A stretch of 28,515 bases of DNA from a virus, in the IMG/VR virus record IMGVR_UViG_3300032331_003054, positions 1 through 28,515 of that record. One strand, given 5' to 3'. Numbering within the stretch: position 1 is the stretch's first letter; each line of letters begins with the position of its first letter. Below, piece after piece: positions 12,362 to 19,876 of this stretch. Both the position numbers and the translations under genes were made by a program. Under the pieces are notes generated by a model that was not told the DNA's origin, did not search any database, and saw only the letters and a program-made list of their open reading frames with translations.

Positions 12362-12517
12362 TTAATTGGGAAGGTTAAGGGGAGGAGCGTTCTGTTCAAT
12401 TAACTCTAAATCTAAAGTCAATAATACACAGAAATCTTTTAAACTATCCCAGTCATGTTCTGCTAACATAACCAAATCCTTGTCGGGGATGTCGTCTAAA
12501 TAATTTTTAATACTCAC
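12362..12517 (-). CDS. Hypothetical 51-residue acidic protein, GTG start
   Basis: A frame from GTG 12515-12517 to TAA 12362-12364. The product (SIKNYLDDIPDKDLVMLAEH, then DWDSLKDFCVLLTLDLELIE) reads as a helical acidic protein with a proline-rich end. No ATG occurs before the acidic region, so GTG is proposed; it overlaps the stop of the preceding small gene by 11 bases. The frame extends open further upstream, which leaves the start uncertain. The terminator just after its stop supports the gene. Confidence 0.55.
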   Translation of the reverse strand: MSIKNYLDDIPDKDLVMLAEHDWDSLKDFCVLLTLDLELIEQNAPPLNLPN

Positions 12518-12653
12518 TTCTGTAAGCGTTTTTAGTTGTATATGTCTTCTCGTTTCGTAGTTTAGTAACTTCTTTTTTCTTACGTTTACCTTCTAGAACT
12601 TGAATATACGACTTTAAACACTCGTATTTTTGCATTGCACTGTTTTTACTCAT
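12507..12653 (-). CDS. Small basic protein, 48 residues
   Basis: A frame from ATG 12651-12653 to TAA 12507-12509. The product (MSKNSAMQKYECLKSYIQVL, EGKRKKKEVTKLRNEK) is a helical, very basic protein that could bind nucleic acid. The leader AAAAATAGTTATG matches the start consensus. It is 17 bases from the stop of the basic gene 12671-12817. Confidence 0.6.
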   Translation of the reverse strand: MSKNSAMQKYECLKSYIQVLEGKRKKKEVTKLRNEKTYTTKNAYRSEY

Positions 12654-12670
12654 AACTATTTTTATTTAAT

Positions 12671-12817
12671 TTATTTTCCTTGACCACGGTAAGACTTTTT
12701 ATAGTTCTTACTTGATTTTGATTTTGATGTTTTTTTCTTACTATGTACTCCTGGTCTTTTCTTTTTAGGAGTTGGGTTGTACATCTTTGTTGCTGATGTT
12801 TGTTTTGTTTTTGCCAT
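12671..12817 (-). CDS. Highly basic small protein (KKKRPGVHSKKK type)
   Basis: A frame from ATG 12815-12817 to TAA 12671-12673 encodes 48 residues, about a third of them lysine or arginine: MAKTKQTSATKMYNPTPKKK, RPGVHSKKKTSKSKSSKNYK, KSYRGQGK. I recall KRPGVH...SKNYKK..RGQG-type proteins from many environmental phage genomes, none with a known role. Its charge suggests binding of DNA or RNA. It overlaps the 3' end of the 12765-13133 gene by 53 bases in another frame; an internal ATG at 12784 would cut the overlap to 20 bases. Confidence 0.6.
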   Translation of the reverse strand: MAKTKQTSATKMYNPTPKKKRPGVHSKKKTSKSKSSKNYKKSYRGQGK

Positions 12818-13133
12818 TTTTCTTAGGTGTGTTTTGTTTTTCTTTTAGGTAATTAATTGCGTCTACAATTCTAGTACAATCTTCATACTGTTCATTCTCA
12901 ACATAGTATTTAAGATTCTCTTGCAATGTATCAGCAAAGTGTTTTCTTTCAAGTGTAATACTATACTCAGCATTTTCCTCTAAACATATAACTGTTATGA
13001 CATGAATATGTTGTTTACGAGTATTTAAGTTATTGAGTAATGTTTCTACAACTGCCTTAGCTATTGAGAAATCTTTTCGCTCAACCATCTCCTGAAACTC
13101 CTCACTGTTGTTTAATGTGAATTCAATAGCCAT
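12765..13133 (-). CDS. Hypothetical 122-residue protein with basic tail
   Basis: The first 95 residues are helical and charged (MAIEFTLNNSEEFQEMVERK; HADTL-like helix; YEDCTRIVDAINYLKEKQ), and the last 25 are Lys/Asn-rich and probably disordered. No family is recognised. The disordered tail is the part that overlaps the next small basic gene, so its composition may be partly dictated by the other frame. It starts one base after the preceding stop. Confidence 0.75.
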   Translation of the reverse strand: MAIEFTLNNSEEFQEMVERKDFSIAKAVVETLLNNLNTRKQHIHVITVICLEENAEYSITLERKHFADTLQENLKYYVENEQYEDCTRIVDAINYLKEKQNTPKKNGKNKTNISNKDVQPNS

Positions 13134-13134
13134 A

Positions 13135-13293
13135 TTAAAATAAATTTAGGAACCCAGGGTCAATTTCTTTACCCTTAAGTTGATTCATCTTCTCATCCTT
13201 CTTTAACATATCAGTAGCTAACTTTTCTAAATGCTTTGCTTTAATAGCATCGTAGTCAGTTATTACTTCTTTATGTTTCTTATTCCTTTTCAT
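13135..13293 (-). CDS. Small helical basic protein, 52 residues
   Basis: A frame from ATG 13291-13293 to TAA 13135-13137. The product (MKRNKKHKEVITDYDAIKAK, HLEKLATDMLKKDEKMNQLK) is one long charged helix with a hydrophobic end (DPGFLNLF). It is tightly placed, 13 bases from the HNH-like gene stop and one base before the next ATG. No family is recognised. Confidence 0.65.
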   Translation of the reverse strand: MKRNKKHKEVITDYDAIKAKHLEKLATDMLKKDEKMNQLKGKEIDPGFLNLF

Positions 13294-13306
13294 TCAACTA
13301 TAAATA

Positions 13307-13948
13307 TTAAAGTCTACTAATAAACTCACTTCCATCATCTATTGGTTCTGATTTATCTAATCCTAATTCCAATAATCGTTGTTTAGTATACTCATCTAGT
13401 TCCCAATCTACTTCACTTTGGTTCATTGGTTTATGATCCTCTAACCCCTCAAGTTGCTTACCACTAAATATATCACCTACCATTAAGTAATAACAATTGT
13501 AACAAAGCATTTCCATATTATCTAATCGGTAATGTTGTTTGTTGTTGTCCTTGAAGTGCAAGATCAGTGGGGATTTATAATCTGAAACTCGGCGTTCATG
13601 GAAGCCGCAATTACAACATTCGTCTTTTAAATAACCATCTGTTATCAACCGATATTTAATCTTTTGTGGGTTGAAGTGAGATGGATCTATTCTACCTTCT
13701 ATAATATCTAAAATTGCTGGTTCTTTTTTATTAATACTAGACACTGATAAGAATTTAGGAATACCTTTACCTGACTGGTTCTTGTGAGCGTCAAATAAAG
13801 ATACTCCATTACTATCAACATATAATTTCATCCATTTCTTAATATGTTGGTAAGAGCAATTTAAGTAACGAGCAGCGGCGCGAACGGACTTTGTTTTATC
13901 CATTGCGCTGATGATCGATTCTTTAGTTAATGGTCTTGCTTTAGGCAT
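13307..13948 (-). CDS. Helix-turn-helix protein with degenerate HNH-like zinc domain
   Basis: Residues 8-42 of this 213-residue protein form a helix-turn-helix (SVRAAARYLNCSYQHIKKWM), the kind used by transposases and terminase small subunits. Residues 108-155 are an HNH-type core with two cysteine pairs (C111/C112 and C114; C149 and C152) around SPLILHFKDNN and RLDNMEMLCYNC. In active HNH enzymes the first strand usually reads HHxD and the last pair is followed by His; here they are LHF and NCYY, so at least one catalytic histidine is missing. It may bind DNA without cutting it. The C-terminus is acidic. It overlaps the zinc-finger gene upstream by eight bases. Confidence 0.75.
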   Translation of the reverse strand: MPKARPLTKESIISAMDKTKSVRAAARYLNCSYQHIKKWMKLYVDSNGVSLFDAHKNQSGKGIPKFLSVSSINKKEPAILDIIEGRIDPSHFNPQKIKYRLITDGYLKDECCNCGFHERRVSDYKSPLILHFKDNNKQHYRLDNMEMLCYNCYYLMVGDIFSGKQLEGLEDHKPMNQSEVDWELDEYTKQRLLELGLDKSEPIDDGSEFISRL

Positions 13949-14279
13949 GGTCTACATCTGGCTCAGTAGCGTCTTCTTCTAAATCGAAGTCGTTTAATGT
14001 TTTAGTATCATCATCCACATCTATTGAAACAGTTTCAATTGGATTTTCATCTTCAAGTAATTGTTTTCTGAAGTTCTTTTCTGCTTCTTCAATCTTACGA
14101 AGGTCTTCTCTATCAACAGCATATGTCTCAATCCAGGTGTGATCACCTTCTCCCATTTGTACTGTAACAGCTACTTTCTTCTCAACTGTTGAATGTTGAG
14201 TGCAAGTTCGCGTATTAGGCAAAATAGCTATTCGTCTTGGATCAATTTCAACCCCACATACGATACATTTTCTACTCAT
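13941..14279 (-). CDS. DksA/TraR-type zinc-finger protein with acidic tail
   Basis: The first 30 residues form a DksA/TraR-like zinc finger: CIVCGVEI (C5, C8), RRIAILPNTRTC (C26), QHS (H29, replacing the usual last cysteine). DksA and TraR bind RNA polymerase through its secondary channel and change initiation. The N-terminal coiled coil of DksA is absent, and the remaining 80 residues are helical, then strongly acidic (SIDVDDDTKTLNDFDLEEDA). It may be a phage transcription factor, or only a zinc-finger fold. It lies between two genes it overlaps by eight bases. Confidence 0.7.
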   Translation of the reverse strand: MSRKCIVCGVEIDPRRIAILPNTRTCTQHSTVEKKVAVTVQMGEGDHTWIETYAVDREDLRKIEEAEKNFRKQLLEDENPIETVSIDVDDDTKTLNDFDLEEDATEPDVDHA

Positions 14280-14676
14280 CTTTTTTACCTTTATTTTCTA
14301 TTTTATCAATTTTTTCTATTATCTTCCATAAGTCTTCAGGTGTCTTTAACTTATATTTTTTAGCTGGTTTGTCTTCAGGTGTGATTTCTAAATCTAATAT
14401 ATTTCCCTCAGCATCAATTCTGTCATACACATACCATAGAATTAATTCTGCTTTCCATTCCTCAAAATGTAAATAAATTAAATCCTCAATTATGTGATAG
14501 AAATGCTCTTCATAATTCCAGAAATCAACTTGTAGTTGGGTATGTAAGAAACTAGTTCTAATCCAACAGTTATCTAATTGAGACACAAGTCTAACAAATA
14601 ATTGTTTCTCTTTATTCTCAGCGTTCTTACTACTGTCTGTAACTCTAAGCTTAGTTCCAAAATTATTTAGATTCAT
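14272..14676 (-). CDS. Hypothetical 134-residue protein
   Basis: A soluble protein with aromatic, acidic helices in the middle (YEEHFYHIIEDLIYLHFEEW) and a lysine-rich C-terminus. No family is recognised. It is the first gene downstream of the glycan cassette, preceded by a TATATTTA box and the leader AAGAAAAATG, and it heads a three-gene overlapping set with the DksA-like and HTH/HNH-like genes. Confidence 0.75.
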   Translation of the reverse strand: MNLNNFGTKLRVTDSSKNAENKEKQLFVRLVSQLDNCWIRTSFLHTQLQVDFWNYEEHFYHIIEDLIYLHFEEWKAELILWYVYDRIDAEGNILDLEITPEDKPAKKYKLKTPEDLWKIIEKIDKIENKGKKDE

Positions 14677-14690
14677 TTTTCTTATTTATT

Positions 14691-14721
14691 TAAATATAAT
14701 AAAAAATAAGTTAAAGCCAAT
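14691..14721 (-). promoter_or_regulatory. Candidate promoter after the glycan cassette
   Basis: ATTG (14718-14721), 19 nt spacer, TATATTTA (14691-14698), 14 bases before the ATG at 14676. No clear hairpin follows the last cassette gene, so the cassette transcript may read through into these genes while a new start is added here. Confidence 0.4.
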
Positions 14722-15660
14722 TTATTTATAAAGATTTTTTAAAAAGTCTTTAAGATTCATAAAAGTGTAAGGTAAATGTTTATTGATACCTAACACATTA
14801 TGTAATGTTTTTAAGGCTACCATTCTTAAACGATACGCTCTATCATGACCTAATCTATCAGGTACAAATTTATATTTAACTTCTTTACCTAGTATATCTC
14901 CAATCACATTAATTATATCAATATTTTTATATTCTATCTCAGAACTAATATTATAAATACCATTTAATGTTCTATCATCAAACATTAAATCAGTTACTAT
15001 TTTAACATTATCATCAACATGTATCCATTGACGTACTTGCTGTCCGTCTCCATATACTGGTACTTCTTTTCCTTCTTTTATACACTCATGTATTTTAGGC
15101 AAGAATTTTTCTGGGTGTTGATGTTCACCAAAGTTATTACATGTGCGTGTGATCAGATATGGTAATCCAAATGTTCTATTAGCTGATGTGACTAATAAAT
15201 CAGATGCCGCTTTAGTTGCTGAGTAGTATGAACTAGGTCTTAATGGGAATGACTCAGTTGCGGATTGATTCAAGACTAAAGATTCATCAGCCATATCTCC
15301 ATATACTTCATCTGTTGATATTTGAACAAACTTTTTTAAGTTTTTGTTTTGTCTAGCACATTCTAATAAATTAAAAGTACCTTCTACATTTGATCTAATA
15401 AATGGTTTTCCATTTGCTATGGAATTATCAACATGCGACTCAGCAGCAAAGTTAACTAGGTAATCATATTCACCTAAATCATCAATGGTAACATCACATA
15501 TGTCTTTTTCTAAAAACTCAACTTCATGTTTAATATTATCTTTATTAGCCGCGTATGTCATTACATCTACACAAAGTATATCACATTCATAATTAGATTT
15601 AATATAATTAATAAATGATGATCCTATAAATCCTGCTCCACCTGTAACTATTATTCTCAT
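14722..15660 (-). CDS. dTDP-glucose 4,6-dehydratase-like NDP-sugar enzyme
   Basis: The 312-residue extended short-chain dehydrogenase has the NAD-binding GGAGFIGS (residues 7-14), the family block FAAESHVDNSI, the catalytic STDEVYG (T116, D117, E118) and YSATK (Y146, K150), then RTCNNFGEHQHPEKFLPK and the QVRQWIHVDD block. RmlB enzymes turn dTDP-glucose into the 4-keto-6-deoxy sugar, the branch point to rhamnose and other deoxysugars. The nucleotide (dTDP, CDP or other) cannot be fixed from sequence. It is the last gene of the cassette and overlaps the GT2 gene by four bases. Confidence 0.85.
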   Translation of the reverse strand: MRIIVTGGAGFIGSSFINYIKSNYECDILCVDVMTYAANKDNIKHEVEFLEKDICDVTIDDLGEYDYLVNFAAESHVDNSIANGKPFIRSNVEGTFNLLECARQNKNLKKFVQISTDEVYGDMADESLVLNQSATESFPLRPSSYYSATKAASDLLVTSANRTFGLPYLITRTCNNFGEHQHPEKFLPKIHECIKEGKEVPVYGDGQQVRQWIHVDDNVKIVTDLMFDDRTLNGIYNISSEIEYKNIDIINVIGDILGKEVKYKFVPDRLGHDRAYRLRMVALKTLHNVLGINKHLPYTFMNLKDFLKNLYK

Positions 15661-16421
15661 ATAAATTTTAAATTATTATTTGGGTTATGTTTAATATATT
15701 CTCCCCATTTATAGAGAGCATAATCATGACATTCTTTTTCTATCATTTGGTTTTCTCTTACTTTATCAGGAGTACGAGTACCTAATGATACAAAGTGATA
15801 AAAATAGGTTTTATATGTTCTAAGCATTTTTAATCCACTCATCTGGCATTTCATAAAGAACTCCCAATCAACAACCCATGGCCCAGGATATGATTCATCA
15901 AATCCTCCTACTTTTAAATAATCTTCTTTACTAATAAGGAATGGGAATGTTGATCCATCTTCTTTAACTTCATCTTTAGCTATTGATTGTTCAAACTCCC
16001 AAAATGCTTTTAAATCAAATGTATTAACATCCCGCCCTAAATCTTTAATATAAAATTGATTAAACATACTTGGAGTAGGTTCAATTTGATTTACAGATAA
16101 TACTGAATTTGGTTGGTAATGGCTTTCTAAATTAACATCCCAATTTTTTGAGAATACATTATCATCTTGAGCATGTAATACTAAATCATAAGAAGCATTG
16201 TATGTTCCTAGATTCATAGCTTTAATCATACCAACATTACTTTCTAAATTAAGAATATCAATTGAGTCAGCATATTTTTCAAGTACTTCTTTATTTAAAT
16301 CATAGAACCCATCTACAACAACAATAATTTGATTTTTATTAACTTGACCTTCAATAGCTGATCTAAGAGTTAGGTCGAGTGCCTCAGGCTCTTTATAAGT
16401 AGGAATAATTAAACTAAGCAT
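15657..16421 (-). CDS. GT2 family glycosyltransferase
   Basis: The 254-residue product is a GT-A fold enzyme of the GT2 type: LSLIIPTYKEPEAL at the N-terminus, VVVDGFYD (34-41), NVGMIKAMNLG (62-72), and LHAQDDNVF with the metal-binding D86-D87. It would add a sugar from a nucleotide donor to a growing glycan in the cytosol. A later block (GGFDESYPGPWVVDWEFFMKC) has the usual ED/WE acceptor-side residues. It overlaps genes on both sides. Confidence 0.85.
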   Translation of the reverse strand: MLSLIIPTYKEPEALDLTLRSAIEGQVNKNQIIVVVDGFYDLNKEVLEKYADSIDILNLESNVGMIKAMNLGTYNASYDLVLHAQDDNVFSKNWDVNLESHYQPNSVLSVNQIEPTPSMFNQFYIKDLGRDVNTFDLKAFWEFEQSIAKDEVKEDGSTFPFLISKEDYLKVGGFDESYPGPWVVDWEFFMKCQMSGLKMLRTYKTYFYHFVSLGTRTPDKVRENQMIEKECHDYALYKWGEYIKHNPNNNLKFI

Positions 16422-17112
16422 ATTGACTCCAGTCTGTTAATGGTGATAACCAAGCTGTTTCCCCATGAGTTGAGTAACCAGGTATTGGTGTTATTAAAAA
16501 TTCGTCTTGATCCATTAACTCTAAAAACATACTAAAATCATGTGGATGTGATCCACTTGTATGTTTTCTTAAAATATCTTCAGTTCGTTTTAAAGTAGAT
16601 ACTTTAGCAGCGAATGTCATAGTAGTACTATTTGTTATCTTCCAATGACATGAATCTGTTAAATATATTCTAGTATCTTCAGCTCCATTATCACAGTATG
16701 GATTACCTCCTTGATTTGGAGTCATATACTTATCAGGATGATCATATAGTGATACAAATGATGGATCTAAATCAAATCCTTCTTTAAAAATATTTCCTGA
16801 GTTTGGTTTGTGTAAATAATCATTTTCAATGAAATAAATTATTTCATCATCTGGGGATTGTAATGCTTCATCTAAAGCTAGATTAAATGTACCTGCTCCA
16901 TGACCTACTGAGACATACATTACGTAATCTTTAGAGATGTATTTTTGGATCATATCATTTGTCTTTTCAGATGTATTATCAGCTATGATAGACCAATCAT
17001 ATTCTGATGTAGGGAATGTTTGGAGAGCATTTTTTAAACAATTTTCATTGTTTATATATTCTGGTTTTACTTTACTATAACCAGCGTCTGATATTCTGTA
17101 TATTATTTTCAT
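16414..17112 (-). CDS. Probable GT-A fold glycosyltransferase
   Basis: The 232-residue protein starts with a strand (MKIIYRISDAG), has DWSIIADN (nucleotide-side), GAGTFNLALDEALQ and YFIENDYLHKP, where END (96-98) stands at the place of the DxD metal site, and later HPHDFSMFLELM and GYSTHGETAW. This pattern is like GT2-related transferases found in sugar cassettes of environmental phages and bacteria. Donor and acceptor are unknown. Confidence 0.65.
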   Translation of the reverse strand: MKIIYRISDAGYSKVKPEYINNENCLKNALQTFPTSEYDWSIIADNTSEKTNDMIQKYISKDYVMYVSVGHGAGTFNLALDEALQSPDDEIIYFIENDYLHKPNSGNIFKEGFDLDPSFVSLYDHPDKYMTPNQGGNPYCDNGAEDTRIYLTDSCHWKITNSTTMTFAAKVSTLKRTEDILRKHTSGSHPHDFSMFLELMDQDEFLITPIPGYSTHGETAWLSPLTDWSQYA

Positions 17113-17903
17113 ATTTCTATTATCTTTTGATCTAAATTATGGAAGTGACATATTCCGTCTAAGAATATATTTTTATGGCTGCAGTCATGTATATTATAAT
17201 ATCTAATGTAATCTAGTAATGCTTTATATTGTTTATCAGAGATAAGATGGTATTTAGTAAGATTATTTCTAATAATACTTTCAGCTAAGAATTTCTCACA
17301 AGCCCACCCATCAACATATTCCCATATCTTACCATTGTAATTAGGTATACTTAATGAGTATTCATAAGTATCATTCACATATTTTTTATCATTAATAAAA
17401 TCAGTTTTAGATACATTAATAAAATAAAAATTTGTCTGGGGGAAGAAATCATCATTAATTATCTTATTATAATCAAAATCATAAGGAACCATTCCTCCAT
17501 ACCCAATTCCATTTAAATAATAAAAATCAGCATCCTCAATTTCTTTTTCTAATATGGATTCTTTCATTAAAATATCATGAGCTGATTTACATACCCATTC
17601 TATATCATTTTGTTTACAATAATCAAAGATTAAATCATCTAAATCAGTTGTACCAAAATTATGTCCTCGATTTATTTTAGAATTTAATATTATACAATTT
17701 GGAAAATATTCTTTCCATATATTATCTGATTGCTCAATTAATTCTAAGGATTGATAATTTGTAGCTACAATTATTTGTTTAAATTCTTTTAGTACTTGTA
17801 GGTTAAATAGTATATATTGTTCTAATTGTTCTAATGAGTTAGAGGAAGCTATATAACCTGTTGTACCGTAATAACTTTTATTAATTATTTCCTTTAATAA
17901 CAT
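17109..17903 (-). CDS. Cassette protein, possible GT-A like glycosyltransferase
   Basis: The 264-residue product has an N-terminal alternating strand/helix region (QIIVATNYQSLELIEQ; NRGHNFGTTDLDDLIFDYCK), a WVCKSAHDILM block at the place of the DxD motif and YVDGWACEKFLAESI later. This layout suggests a GT-A fold but no signature is decisive. It sits inside the cassette, overlapping the reductase gene by 23 bases and the next by four. Also possible: a glycan-modifying enzyme of another fold. Confidence 0.5.
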   Translation of the reverse strand: MLLKEIINKSYYGTTGYIASSNSLEQLEQYILFNLQVLKEFKQIIVATNYQSLELIEQSDNIWKEYFPNCIILNSKINRGHNFGTTDLDDLIFDYCKQNDIEWVCKSAHDILMKESILEKEIEDADFYYLNGIGYGGMVPYDFDYNKIINDDFFPQTNFYFINVSKTDFINDKKYVNDTYEYSLSIPNYNGKIWEYVDGWACEKFLAESIIRNNLTKYHLISDKQYKALLDYIRYYNIHDCSHKNIFLDGICHFHNLDQKIIEI

Positions 17904-18591
17904 TTTTTAATTTATTAACATTCATACTTACATTTTTAGGAACATTCATAGGAGTAAAATCAGGTATAACATCTCCTGCTAAACTAAACATAGTTTTTAA
18001 TTCTGTCCCTACATTATATAAACCTGTAGCTTCTTTTTCAATTAACTGTTTTATTAAAGCAGCCATTACATCTACATAATCAAAATTACCTACTTGGTCA
18101 ACCCAAGCTTTATTGTAAGGAAATGGTCTTTGTTTATGAGTACCTCTTAAAACTAAATTATTTTCATTTAATTGAACATAACTATCTCCTAATAGTTTAG
18201 TGTAACTATACCAATTATTACCATGGATTGGGACATCATTTTCACTAGCATTATTTATTGAGTTAGTATAAACATAATCAGTTGATATATGAACTAATTT
18301 AATATCATGTTTAAAACAAAAATCAGATAATTTAATAACACTTTTGTAATTGATGTCCCAATGTAAATCTTTATTGTCTGAGTAGGTGTTAGTATTGGCT
18401 ATACAATTTATTATTACATCATATTTTTTCCACCAAGCTACTGAGTCATGGTCTTCTAAAAAGAATTTATAATATGAACTATAATTACTTATATCAAATC
18501 CATCTTTTTTTCTAGATATAAATTCCCATCCTGTTTGTTTAACAAGCTCAGAACCTAACAACCCATCTCCAAGAATAACGATTTTACTCAT
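17881..18591 (-). CDS. RmlD-like dTDP-4-dehydrorhamnose reductase family protein
   Basis: The 236-residue short-chain dehydrogenase has a GDGLLGS nucleotide-binding loop (8-14), INCIANT, ISTDYVYTNS and the catalytic pair in YSYTK (Y128, K132). RmlD reduces a 4-keto sugar nucleotide in the last step of dTDP-rhamnose synthesis; this protein is shorter than typical RmlD (about 290 residues). The start at 18591 gives a normal MSKIVILGDG N-terminus; an upstream ATG would add 23 unlikely residues inside the RfbH-like gene. One base separates it from that gene, so both are probably in one pathway. Confidence 0.8.
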   Translation of the reverse strand: MSKIVILGDGLLGSELVKQTGWEFISRKKDGFDISNYSSYYKFFLEDHDSVAWWKKYDVIINCIANTNTYSDNKDLHWDINYKSVIKLSDFCFKHDIKLVHISTDYVYTNSINNASENDVPIHGNNWYSYTKLLGDSYVQLNENNLVLRGTHKQRPFPYNKAWVDQVGNFDYVDVMAALIKQLIEKEATGLYNVGTELKTMFSLAGDVIPDFTPMNVPKNVSMNVNKLKNVIKGNN

Positions 18592-18592
18592 A

Positions 18593-19876
18593 TTAGAATT
18601 TCTTAATAACGCTTTCAATATAATTAAATACATCTTCGGTATAATGCGGGGCAGCACCAATAAAAAACACTTTATCTAATACCTTATTAGCTTCAGGATA
18701 ATCTAAAGTATTATCTAATGATGAGTAACCAGGATGTAGTAAGATATTACCTGCGAAATAATTCCGTGTTTGGATTTTATTGTCTTCTAGATATTGAACT
18801 AATCTATGTTTTAATCCTTCTTCCTCACATATAAATGGAGTTCCGAACCAACATGGATCAGCTTTATCTAAAGTTTTAGGTACTCTAAGCCCAGGTATGT
18901 TGTCTGTAAATATTTTTTCTAATCTTTCTTTAGATGTTTTACGATTCGCTTCAATTTCATCTAATTTAGATAATTGAACTACTCCAATTGCACCTTGCAA
19001 ATCTAATGGTTTTAGATTATAACCCATATTAGAGAATACATACTTATGATCTATTACTCCATCATATGAATCTAACCATTTATCAAAACGTTTACCACAA
19101 GTACCACAAGCTAATAAATTAGCAGCTCCCACACAGTGACAATCTCTTCCCCACCAAGCAATACTCATCATTAACTTTTTTAACTCTTCATCATTAGTAC
19201 ATACCATTCCACCTTCACCAGTTGAAATATGATGTGCTGGGTAGAATGAGTTTGAAAATGCTACATAGTATTCATTTAAATATTTTCCATCCCACTTACT
19301 TCCTAAACTATCACAATTGTCACCTACTAGTTTAAGATCATATTTTTCACAAATTTCTAATAAACGATCAAAATCAGGTGGGTTACCTAATACTGGTGAT
19401 ACAAAAATTGCTTTAGTACGAGGTGTGATTTTAGCTTCTAATTGATCTAAATCAAAGTTTAAAGTATCCCATTCAATATCAATAAAGACTGGTTTAAGTC
19501 TATTTTGGTGTAAAACTGATATAGTAGTAGCAAAACCAACAGGTGATACAATTACTTCATCATCGTCTGCCCAATTAAATCTTTTCTTTAAGGCAGCTAT
19601 TAATACTAGGTTAGCTGATGAACCTGAGTTAACCATTAGATTATATTTGGAACCAAATCTTTTACCAAATAGTCTTTCAAATTTAAAAACACTTTCACCT
19701 GTGGTAACCCATTTACCATTTAAAAAAGTATACATTGCTGCTTCTATTTCTTGATTATCCCAATATGGTCCTGAGTAATAGATAGGAGTTTCTCCTGGGG
19801 TGAATGCTTTTGAATTGTACACATATGGAACTAAATGTCCATCTAATAATGATTTGATACTGTCTATTGTAATCAT
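18593..19876 (-). CDS. RfbH-like PLP/PMP-dependent sugar 3-dehydratase (DegT/DnrJ/EryC1 family)
   Basis: The 427-residue protein follows the DegT fold: MVNSGSSANLVLIAAL, VGDNCDS, FSNSFYPAHHISTGEGG. At the place of the PLP-binding lysine stands H215, as in E1/RfbH and ColD dehydratases, which use PMP rather than transaminating. After WWGRD come C246, C248, C257 and C260 (CHC...CGTCGKRF), matching the iron-sulphur cysteine region of RfbH-type enzymes, then DHKYVFSNMGYNLKPLDLQG. Such enzymes remove the 3-hydroxyl from a 4-keto-6-deoxy nucleotide sugar to make 3,6-dideoxyhexoses. A reductase partner (E3) is needed and is not seen. Family call strong; exact sugar unknown. Confidence 0.85.
   Translation of the reverse strand: MITIDSIKSLLDGHLVPYVYNSKAFTPGETPIYYSGPYWDNQEIEAAMYTFLNGKWVTTGESVFKFERLFGKRFGSKYNLMVNSGSSANLVLIAALKKRFNWADDDEVIVSPVGFATTISVLHQNRLKPVFIDIEWDTLNFDLDQLEAKITPRTKAIFVSPVLGNPPDFDRLLEICEKYDLKLVGDNCDSLGSKWDGKYLNEYYVAFSNSFYPAHHISTGEGGMVCTNDEELKKLMMSIAWWGRDCHCVGAANLLACGTCGKRFDKWLDSYDGVIDHKYVFSNMGYNLKPLDLQGAIGVVQLSKLDEIEANRKTSKERLEKIFTDNIPGLRVPKTLDKADPCWFGTPFICEEEGLKHRLVQYLEDNKIQTRNYFAGNILLHPGYSSLDNTLDYPEANKVLDKVFFIGAAPHYTEDVFNYIESVIKKF

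Noticed and set aside
14699-14735. Possible terminator after the glycan cassette
   Set aside because: Only a weak AAATAA/TTATTT pairing with a long loop can be drawn. It lacks a GC stem, unlike the clear hairpins elsewhere.
18592-18660. N-terminal extension of the RmlD-like protein
   Set aside because: The 23 extra residues lie wholly in the RfbH-like gene and precede a typical MSKIVILGDG start, so the shorter form was chosen.
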